Shown here: positions 24,847 to 34,000 of the stretch, in pieces
How the letters are laid out: every line of letters starts with the position of its first letter
Numbering within the stretch: position 1 is the first letter of the stretch
From: Ruminococcus sp.
GTDB taxonomy: Bacteria; Bacillota; Clostridia; Oscillospirales; Ruminococcaceae
Direction of reading: 5' to 3'
Length of the DNA stretch: 44,567 nucleotides
Assembly (NCBI GenBank): GCA_015066875.1
Contig: SVNM01000010.1
Span: forward strand, 1-44,567
Program-made: the position numbers and the translations under genes
Notes under the pieces: generated by a model
The model's database searches: none
What the model saw: the letters and a program-made list of their open reading frames with translations, nothing else
What the model was told of the DNA's origin: nothing

Positions 24847-25833
24847 TTAATCCCTGGGCACGCTTTTTGAAAGGTCAATGGTAACCGAAGTACCTTTTCC
24901 TACCTGTGAAACAGCTGAAATCGAGTGGGAAAGGTTTTTGCATATTCTTTTGCAGAGGTACAGGCCTATTCCGCTTGCTGATTTGTCAAGCCTTCCGTTT
25001 GAGCCTGTATAGCCGTTATCGAAAATTCTCGGCAGGTCCTGGGGAAGTATGCCTATTCCCGTATCAGACACGGTAAGCTTGCCGTCATCAGTTGATTTAA
25101 TTGTAATTCCGCCTGTTTTGGTATATTTCAAAGCGTTTGACAAAACCTGTTCTATAATAAACGACAGCCACTTTTCATCGGTTGTTATAACTGTTTCCGA
25201 AAGCTCCAGCGAGAGTGTAAGCTTACGCATTATAAACTCGCCCCTGAATTTTCTTACAGCCTGTTTTACTATTTCGTCAAGACGATGCTGAGAGAAAACG
25301 TAATCTGTTGTATCCGAGCCGAGTCTCAGAAACGCCAGCACCATATCAACGTACTGTTCAATTCGGAAAAGCTCAGCCGAAGCCTTGCGTGACAACTGAC
25401 TGTCCTCACCGCTGAGGATAAGTCGCATAGACGCTATGGGAGTCTTTATCTGATGAGCCCATACTGTATAATAAGTAATCATATCAGAGTATTTTTCTCT
25501 TGTCTGCATTGCAAACTCATCGTGAGCAGAAATTACAGCTCTCATAGCCTCAGCCCAGTCCTCGTGATCTTTAGGAGGCGACTGTACAATTGCTGAAAGC
25601 ATTGCATCGGTAACGGATTTTATTTCGTTAATAGATTTCCTGTCCTTTTGAAATCTGAAAAAATCAAAAGCAAAGAAAACAACTCCCACAGCAACGCAAA
25701 GGGCTGTAGGGTAGAGTACAGCTCCCAGTGGAAGTCTGTACAGCCAGAAGGTGAGCAGAAAAATAAAAACAACCAAAGAGCCGTACAGCAATATTTTTCT
25801 GTGAATATAAAGGTAATCTTTAAAAAGCTTCAT
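24847..25833 (-). CDS. BceS-type intramembrane-sensing histidine kinase
   Basis: A 328-residue kinase with two membrane helices (about 13-60) and almost no outer loop, as in BceS kinases that are triggered by their transporter and not by ligand. The H-box is WAHQIKTPIASMRL with His near 126; the N-box QVLSNALKYT, G-box DTGIGILP and GIGLYLCKRI follow. Start ATG 25833 sits one base after the regulator stop region with GAGG as site; the longer reading to 25902 lies inside the regulator gene. Confidence 0.92.
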   Translation of the reverse strand: MKLFKDYLYIHRKILLYGSLVVFIFLLTFWLYRLPLGAVLYPTALCVAVGVVFFAFDFFRFQKDRKSINEIKSVTDAMLSAIVQSPPKDHEDWAEAMRAVISAHDEFAMQTREKYSDMITYYTVWAHQIKTPIASMRLILSGEDSQLSRKASAELFRIEQYVDMVLAFLRLGSDTTDYVFSQHRLDEIVKQAVRKFRGEFIMRKLTLSLELSETVITTDEKWLSFIIEQVLSNALKYTKTGGITIKSTDDGKLTVSDTGIGILPQDLPRIFDNGYTGSNGRLDKSASGIGLYLCKRICKNLSHSISAVSQVGKGTSVTIDLSKSVPRD

Positions 25834-25834
25834 A

Positions 25835-26509
25835 TTAATCCTCAATAATGTAGCCGACGCCGTGTTTTGTTTTGATAAAGTCGGAAAGTCCCGCACCTTC
25901 AAGTCTGCGTCTCAGCCTGTTTACGTTTACGGAAAGTGTGTTTTCGTCTACAAAGCAATCGGTTTCCCAAAGAATATCCATAAGCTTTTCACGGCTTACG
26001 ACTCTGCCTTTCTGCTCCATAAGAGTGCAGAGGATCTTGAATTCATTTTTGGAAAGTGAAATCTTTTCATCATTGTATGTGAGTGATGAATCAGACATAT
26101 TAAGAATAGCACCCTTATGTTCACGAAGCTCAGAATTTTTTGAAAAGTCATATGTGCGTCTGAGCAGAGCCATAACCTTTGCCATAAGAACTGACATATC
26201 AAAGGGCTTTGTGATAAAATCATCTGCACCCATATTCATAGCCATAATGATATTCATACTGTCAGAAGCAGAGGAGATAAAAATTATCGGAACACTGGAA
26301 AGTCTGCGGATCTGCGAGCACCAGTGATATCCGTTATAAAAAGGCAGTGATATATCAAGCAGTACAATATGCGGATTAACTGCAGTAAACTGTGAGATAA
26401 CATTCTGGAAATCAACAGCACAGACGGTTTCCATTCCCCACATTGTAGCCTGAGAGGAAATACCCTGTGCGATGCCGTCGTCATCTTCGACAATAAATAA
26501 GCGATACAA
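25835..26509 (-). CDS. OmpR-family response regulator (BceR-like)
   Basis: A 224-residue regulator: receiver domain (about 1-115) with the acidic cluster EDDD near 8-11, phosphoacceptor Asp52 (LLDISLP) and Lys near 101 (ITKPFD); then a winged helix (about 130-222) ending TKHGVGYIIED. The start is TTG 26509, 6 bases after GGGGTG; the nearby ATG at 26513 is out of frame. It is co-transcribed with the kinase and probably controls the ABC genes. Confidence 0.92.
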   Translation of the reverse strand: MYRLFIVEDDDGIAQGISSQATMWGMETVCAVDFQNVISQFTAVNPHIVLLDISLPFYNGYHWCSQIRRLSSVPIIFISSASDSMNIIMAMNMGADDFITKPFDMSVLMAKVMALLRRTYDFSKNSELREHKGAILNMSDSSLTYNDEKISLSKNEFKILCTLMEQKGRVVSREKLMDILWETDCFVDENTLSVNVNRLRRRLEGAGLSDFIKTKHGVGYIIED

Positions 26510-26540
26510 TCATTTCACCCCGAACATTAATGTTTTATAC

Positions 26541-26569
26541 ATTATACCATATATAAGAGCTTTTTTCAA
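26541..26569 (-). promoter_or_regulatory. Promoter of the two-component genes
   Basis: On the minus strand TTGAAA (26569-26564), 17 bases, TATAAT (26546-26541). A short palindrome ACATTAATGT lies just after it, in the leader. Confidence 0.85.
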
Positions 26570-26613
26570 CAATGAGAACGTATTGTTTTCAGCTTTTGTG
26601 TTTTCTATGGGCT

Positions 26614-26650
26614 GTCACAATAAACAAACAGAGAAACGTGTTGTTGTGCA
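26614..26650. repeat. Dispersed 37-bp repeat, copy B
   Basis: 33 of 37 bases match 19811-19847. It lies in the long AT-rich gap upstream of the pilus operon. Confidence 0.7.
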
Positions 26651-27128
26651 ATCTTACATATCTGATAAATTACTGTGAAAATCAAGGAGTTCGTCAGTAT
26701 GATTGAGTGTAGGAGCTGAAAGACATAATTTATAAACTGTAGGGCAGAATTTTTGTGGATTTTAATTGAATTTGAAAATTATTAAGTATTAAATGCAATA
26801 AAAATGGTTGTAACTGCAATTGTGTCAGAAATTATATTGTGATATAATCTTTAAAAAAGAAAATGTGTCAACAAGTACAAAAACCTTTAAATTATTAATT
26901 ATTCTTTAGTTCTGTTTATTATGGTTAATCCTTTGAGTTAACTTTAAATGAATAAATTAATTCGAAAAAATTACACACAATTGCTTACGTATACTAAAAG
27001 TCTAAAAATATTGCGAAAATTAATCGAAATAATCTGTAAATACTCACTTTGCATATACAATATGTATATACTTAACAAAAACTTTATATAATATACATAA
27101 AATATTAAAGAATGATAATGTGTCGTAA
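26651..27128. other. AT-rich intergenic region upstream of the pilus operon
   Basis: About 480 bases, visibly richer in A and T than the flanking genes, with no plausible gene. A candidate promoter reads plus-strand: TTGTGT (26820-26825), 17 bases, TATAAT (26843-26848), which would give a leader of about 330 bases. I found no riboswitch or terminator in it. Its size suggests room for regulator binding. Confidence 0.5.
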
Positions 27129-27137
27129 TGGTATAAT
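27129..27137 (+). promoter_or_regulatory. Extended -10 promoter of the pilus operon
   Basis: TGGTATAAT (27129-27137) is an extended -10 element; no good -35 lies 17 bases upstream. The leader to the first gene would be about 45 bases. Confidence 0.6.
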
Positions 27138-27188
27138 ATATACAAATAATACAGAAAATAGTTGATGTTTTTTTACACGGAGGACCGA

Positions 27189-27482
27189 ATGAATCGTACA
27201 ATAAGAAAAATGAAGAAGATAGAGCTCCTTGAGCTTCTTCTTGAACAGGAACAGGAAATAGAACGATTAAATGAAGAAATAGAACAGTTGAAGAAAAAAC
27301 TGGAATGTAAGGAATTGAAAATCAGTGAATCGGGCTCAATCGCAGAAGCTGCTCTTCGTTTGTCCGATATTTTTGAATCGGCACAGAAGGCTGCCGATAT
27401 TTACTTAGAATCAATAAAGGCTGGAACCAATAATGCTGAAGAAACTCAAAGGCAACAGGATACAGAACCGTCCGACAGTTGA
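27189..27482 (+). CDS. Small coiled-coil protein heading the pilus operon
   Basis: A 97-residue, highly charged protein without signal peptide. Residues about 8-45 form a heptad-rich coiled coil (ELLELLLEQEQEIERLNEEI and onward); the rest is a second helix and an acidic tail. No family function is known to me. Start ATG 27189 follows GGAGG. Its last 50 bases overlap the start of the signal peptidase gene in another frame, so the two are tightly coupled. A cytoplasmic adaptor of pilus export is possible but unproven. Confidence 0.75.
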   Translation: MNRTIRKMKKIELLELLLEQEQEIERLNEEIEQLKKKLECKELKISESGSIAEAALRLSDIFESAQKAADIYLESIKAGTNNAEETQRQQDTEPSDS

Positions 27483-28029
27483 TGAGCTGAAAAGTGAGCT
27501 TTCACTGCTTAAGGAAAAGAAAAAAAGAAGCAGGAATTTACGCTATATAATTGTAATTTCTCTTTCTGCTGTTGCTGTGATTATTCTTATGACAAATCTG
27601 TGGTTTCCTATGTTCCGTGTTGTAGGAACAAGTATGATGCCTCAGCTTACTGCAGATGATATTATTGTCTGCTTTGACGCAGATGTATCTGTTGAGCGTG
27701 GAAATATCATCGCCTTTTATCATAATGATACGGTACTGCTTAAGAGAGTTGTTGGAATATCGGGGGACATTGTCGATATGGATGAAAATGGCGTTCTTTC
27801 TGTCAATGGCGTGGTACAGAATGAACCTTATGCAAGTGGATTGTCGCTGGAGCCTTGCGATGTTGTTTTTCCTGTTCAGGTTCCTGAAAATTCGTTTTTT
27901 GTTCTCGGTGATCAGCGTTCAACTTCTTTGGACAGCCGTTCGGAATCCATAGGAATGATTACCGAAGAACGTCTTATAGGCAAGGCTGTTATGCGTGTGT
28001 GGCCGATTTTAAAATTTGAATTACTCTGA
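27433..28029 (+). CDS. Type I signal peptidase, pilus locus
   Basis: A 198-residue signal peptidase I with one membrane helix (about 37-54). The Ser/Lys dyad is intact: Ser67 in GTSMMP and Lys104 in VLLKRVVG; FFVLGDQRSTSLDSR is the conserved later box. The N-terminal 35 residues are cytoplasmic and share RPT-V-E-L with the second peptidase at 36877-37470. It probably processes the long surface protein and pilin encoded next. It overlaps the preceding gene by 50 bases. Confidence 0.92.
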   Translation: MLKKLKGNRIQNRPTVDELKSELSLLKEKKKRSRNLRYIIVISLSAVAVIILMTNLWFPMFRVVGTSMMPQLTADDIIVCFDADVSVERGNIIAFYHNDTVLLKRVVGISGDIVDMDENGVLSVNGVVQNEPYASGLSLEPCDVVFPVQVPENSFFVLGDQRSTSLDSRSESIGMITEERLIGKAVMRVWPILKFELL

Positions 28030-28072
28030 ATATTGATATGTATTTATTTTCATGAAGAAGAAGGTGATACTT

Positions 28073-31000
28073 GTGAAAAATATAATAAAAAACAGTTCTT
28101 TTAAACTACCGAAAGGTGTTGAAACAACAGCTGAAGCTAAGAAAAATCAGAAATTTCTGAAAAAAGCCGGCTTGTCTATGGCTACTGTTTTCGGAATTTG
28201 TGCCATGTATTACTGTCTCATTCCAGCTTTGACACAGAATGCTACTTCTGACAGTCAGTATGTATTCTTCGACAACGGACTTTCTAAATATGAAGGCAAA
28301 AACGGTGTTGTTGTCAGTGCTGATGTTTATGAAAGTGCTCAGGATACCGAGCCTTCTAAAGTGGAAATGCGACTGCTTTCCGATGTTATTGCAAGTAATG
28401 ATGCTCTGTGGAGTTCTGTAAAGGCTCAGCTTGGCTCGGCTGTTTCTGCCGATAATACCATAAAGAATGTAAATCCTGCAAATGTATACGTTTCTGTATC
28501 TCCCATAGCAGTCGGAAATTACATTCAGTTTTCAGGCTGGGATTCGGGAACCGTTTATGATACTGTTACAAACTACAGAATCAACTCGGCTTCACGTGAA
28601 TGGGGCTATGATTATGTTGATTTTCAGTGGGTTTCTCCGCTGACAGAGTTTACTATGGCTGAAGGTAACTGCTATTATGCTCCGCCTCAGCTTATGATAA
28701 ACAGGTACGGAGCCACAGCTTCACTTGAAAGCGGTGGCGAAAAAATGCCTGTGCAGTTAATTTGGGAGCACGGAGATTCCAAGGGGGATTCTTCCTCTAA
28801 ACCCGAAGTTGACGGCTCGTGGGTTAATCCGGGCACAGCAGAAGGCAGAACTTTCTATGACGCTGTACTTGAAATGAACGGCGAGTTCGGCTCTGTAACA
28901 GATGTAAATGACCTGGGCAGATACAGCCAGAGTATCAATAATTCTCTTGAAGGCTCTGTCAAGCTGAACGGAGACGGTGATATAGGTCTTGGTACCGCCA
29001 ATAAGGTTTATCATACAAATGCGACCTTTTTTGATTATTTCTCAGACTGGGAACTTGCGGGTAATCCTCTTATTGATCATAAAACTTCCTATACATACAA
29101 CAATGCAGACGGTACAACAAATAAACCTATCTGGAATCTGACAGCAAATTACAATACAACAGGAACTTTTGCTACTGATTTTAATGTTGATTCTTTAGAG
29201 TCGATCGGTTTCAGAAATATTGGAAGTGCTGATGCTGTCATCAGAGAAATGGATGATTACGGCGGAGATAAGCATATTCTTCAGCTTAACCGTAATTCAG
29301 TTGCTGAATATCCTCTTCCTTCTGATGCTACGAATAAATATTTCAATGCGTCAATCTGGGGCAAAGCAGGTACCGCAGCTGAGCAGACTGTTACTGTTGA
29401 ACTGTATTACCAGAAGGACGGCACTGAGCATATTGTTGAGCTTTACAAGACCTCATCAACATGGAGTGATAATTTTGCCAAGATGGACTTAGGCTCGTTC
29501 TATTTGCCTGAAGGTGCAACAAACGGAGCAATCCGCTTCTACGCTACAAATACCTATCGTCTTGATGATTTTGAGCTCCATTACGAAGGTAATGGTTCCA
29601 CAATTGAATATGTCACAGAACAGGTGACTGAAACCGCAAATTTCCCTGCAGGTGATTTGTGCGGTTTTACAAAATACAGTGGTTCGAGTACTGCGACTGT
29701 AGGTGTAAGAACTGATAACGGCAATGGTTATAGCGATGACTCGACTTATTATATGCAGATATATGGAGGTGCTGTTGCAGAATATCAGTTGCCGTATGCT
29801 ACCGGAAATAACATTTCAATTTCATCAATGGTAGCTACAGGTTCTAACAATGGTAACGGAACTATGGTAGCAACTATCTATTATAAGGATTCAAATGGTG
29901 TTGAGCAAAGTATGACTCTGGCACAGTCAGAAAGCTTGCCAAGCTGGAGCGGTTGGACTGAGATGAACGGTGAAACTGTTTCATTACCCGATGGTGCTAC
30001 TGATATTTCTATTAGATTAAGTTGTGGCAATAGAACTTTCCGTGTAGACGATTTCACTGTAGGCTATGAAAAATATGTTACAGAAGAAAAGACAATTGCA
30101 AGTGCGGATTTCGCAACAGGTGATCCGTCGGATTATGGTTTTACCACAGTAGAGGTTGCTGGCGACAGCGGTAAGGGTAATCTCAGTATTACAGGTGGCA
30201 AGCTGTATAGCTTCTTCCATAAGCCCGCAGTTTATACATTGCCTCAGGAAATGTTAAAACCCGGAACATATAAATTCTCAATGCAGATTACCGATACAAA
30301 ATATGAACTCAGAAACGGAGCTGTATGGCTCTCAACAGACGGTGGTGTGACAGGCACCTCGCTCACTTCAATCAGTATCGGAAAAGATGAAGCAGGTGAT
30401 CCTACAGGTACTATGCATACCCTTGAAGGTGAATTTTATGTTCCAGTCAACGCAACAGAGGTAAAACTTTACTTCCAGACTTTTGATGCGTGGTGGCAGA
30501 GCTGGGAAGAATCAATGAACACCGATTCTGCTTACTATGATAACTTCACTCTTTCATATGATGCACCCAAGACAGTAGTTTCTGATTCGGCGGGACCTGT
30601 TACTTCGTCAGTAACTGCTTCATATACTCGTAATGATAAAATTGCGAAAGATTATGCTGACTATGTAGGAGTTGCTCTCAAGGGAGTATCGACCTCTTCA
30701 GAAACTGCAGTAAAGAACTTTGACGGTATGGAGCTGTTTTTAAATATCAGCGACAGTTCAAAGCTTCAGGGTGCGAATACTTATTCAAACAAGGAAAACT
30801 ATCTTATAGAAGGAAAGGCTTTTTCATACGGCAAGGTACAGCTTAAGGCTATACATTACAAATCAGGCACAAATGAGATAATGTATGAGGAAATACTTGC
30901 TGAATACGAGCCCGGTACCATTAACATCAGCGAAACCTTTGCTCCGATTATCGGTTCAGACTCTACTTCAATAATTCTTGAGTCAGAAGATAACAGCATA

Positions 31001-34000
31001 GTTCTTGTTGATAATATCAATATCGGACTTCAGCTTATAAATACTGAAGGTTCGTTTGCAGAAGGCACAAACACTATTGCTTATTCTTATCAGGGTAATC
31101 TTTTCAATGATGCTATAAGCAGATATTACACAGATATTCTTGGTACGGAAGATACAATAATTCCTCTTTATTTCGGCTCAAACAGCTGGATGACAGGTAA
31201 CGGACGTTATTTTGACGCTGACCGTCACGGCAGACCTTTGTTTACCGAAGCACAGATCGCTTCAGCTCTTAATGGAGATGCTGATGCGGTATATACCATT
31301 ACTCAGAGTACAGTCACAGGAACTCCCGTAGATATTCTTGATGACGCAGGCAAAATTTCGGGCGTAGGTGCCTACATTATGCCTTACAGCCGTCAGTACT
31401 GGAATACTCTGTATGGATTTACCGAGCAAAGAGATAACTATCCTCACGGTTTCTCAAACAGCCGTGCTGTAGAAGGACTTGTTTCATATGATCCTTCAAT
31501 GGATATTGTAATGCTTGACGGTACAAAAGTTGAAACTCCTTACTTTAATGATGAATTCATTGAGGGAGCTAATAATGCCAATGCTGTATACGGTGATGTT
31601 TACAGAGATGTAGACTTTGCGTTTGCATACAATGAGGAGACAGGCTACTACGAATTTGACAGTACACGTGCATGGTATGCAACAAGACTGACACAGAATC
31701 AGTCAGGCGGATACTATATGGATTACTACAATTACGATCATCTTGTTTCACGTAACGGAGATGACGTAATATATGCAGATGATCCGAATTTCAACTATAT
31801 GGGCGTTAAGAAAGGTGATACAAAGTATGATGACGGTAACGGATCAAGCCAGACGATTTACCAGTTCTATCCCTTTAACTCGCCGATAACAAATGACCGT
31901 TTTGCTACCGAAAATCTTATGTTCGGAATGAAGCTCGATATTCCATTCAATATGCTCACCAAGGAAGAGGAACGAAACAACAGTATGTTCAAGTTCTCAG
32001 GTGACGATGACGTATGGGTTTATGTAGACGGCAGACCGGTTCTTGATATAGGCGGTACCCATACTGCTGTAGGCGGATTTATCGACCTTAAGAACGGCTA
32101 TGGAGTTGTTGGTTCAAGCTTTGCCGATTATACAGGTATTTCAGAGTCTGATGATGACGGCAACATTACGATCAGTGAAGGAAACCGCGGTGTTGATCAG
32201 GGTGTAACAAATACTGAAAAATCAGCCTTTGCACTTCTGGCTTCACTTGATGAAATATGCATTTCGCCTGATGTTGTCAAAAATCTTGCTCCCGGAGCTT
32301 CTACAGGTTTCGTAGACGAAAACGGCGGTGGTGGCTGGAGTAAGCGTGATTCAGTTGCATTTTTCGATGATAAGTTTACTCCACTTGATGGAGAGAAAAT
32401 TGCGTTCCAGTATCAGATACGCAGACTTTCTGAGGGCGATGAGCTTGTTATTGATGTAAAATTCCAGAATGTAAATAACGTGCACGAAAATCCTGACGAA
32501 AGTATATGTGTTACTTTCGATCTTACTCAGTTTGAACTTGAAGAAGCAACAGAAAATGTTGATCTTATGGAGCATGAGCTTTCTATTTACTATCTGGAAC
32601 GAGGCCTTAACAGTTCGAACTTCAAGCTTGCATTCAATTTTATTGATCCGGCACAGCGTGAAGTTGAAAAGGAATGGGCTGACGGAAATTCAGAGCACAT
32701 CAGCAACAGCGATTTCGTTGATGTAGAACTCTGGCGTACTGAGCCTGAAGAGGGTGAAGCATCATTTGTTTTCCCGAATAACGATTATGCTCTTGTACGA
32801 GCAATTGCTCATCAGAATGATACTGAATCTGTAACCTCTAAATTTGTTAAGCGCAACGACCAGGTAACAGTACAGTTCAATATGAACGACAGCGGAGTTG
32901 AATCTGCAACAACGCTTACCCTTAACAGTATGATTCTCTCGTTGGAAGCCTATCGCCAACTTAATGCATCAGCTCTGGGTATGACCATTTACCTTAATGA
33001 TGTTCCTGTATCACTAAATACAGTAGATGTTGACGCAACTGATGATGACGACGGCGACGGAAATGTTCTTGATCCCGGTGAGTTTTATAATCCTGCCGAA
33101 GATGATGCAAACTTTACGGCTGTAAGAGATACTCTTGTAACATACGATGACGCAGGCGAGTTTAACTATACAGCAATCAAGCTTCCCGAAGCGGAAAATA
33201 CTGTAGTAAAGATTGTGTTCAGATCAAAGGCAGATGATTCTGCGCCTGATATTACAAAGAACACATGGGGATTTGCTACTCCAAACACATGGCTTGTTGA
33301 GGCTTATGGCTACGACAGAACAGAAGATAAATTCTTATCTGTTTCTGATCAGAGCGTACTCAGCAAAGTTATTCTTGATTATATTTCTGTTGCGGGAGAA
33401 TATCCTGTAACTATTCAGTCATCTGATATGGTTATTGCCATTGCAGAGACAGTAAGACAGGCACGTGATTCAAATAAGGTAACTTACAATTACTACGCTC
33501 ATAACTATTTAGCATATGCAGTTGCATCGGATATGTCGTTAGATATGGTTTACACATATAATAGTGAGCGTACCATTGATACATGGAAGGGTTTGTGGAA
33601 CGGACCTTTTGCATCAAAGGACTATACACAGGATCTTAACGACGTAAAGCTAACCACACATACCACATCAGTTAAATCTGCTACATCTGCGGATAATAAG
33701 GTTTATCTTATAAGATATCAGAACGCTAAACCATATGATGCAATAGGCAACGGAATAACCTGTTCGGCTCTTATGGATTGTATCAGATATTCTGCTCCTG
33801 TGCAGATAGGCGGTATGGAGGTTCTTAACAACAAAACAGGCTGGAAGACGCTCTGGAATAATATTGTAGAGAGCGCTACACTTAACGGAAAAACTTATAA
33901 TTATCGATATTTTATTCGTGAGGTAGGCGCAAACAGTACTTACGGAGCACTGCTTTCAGACTACAAAACAACATATTATGATGCTGAAGGCAACGAGATT

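Noticed and set aside
26860..27120. Possible replication origin or att site in the AT-rich gap
   Set aside because: No DnaA-box clusters, integrase gene, tRNA or direct repeat pair was seen; AT richness alone is not evidence.
28052..28072. ATG 28052 as start of the giant gene
   Set aside because: No ribosome site upstream, whereas AAGGTG stands 6 bases before GTG 28073. The choice is not certain and affects only seven residues.
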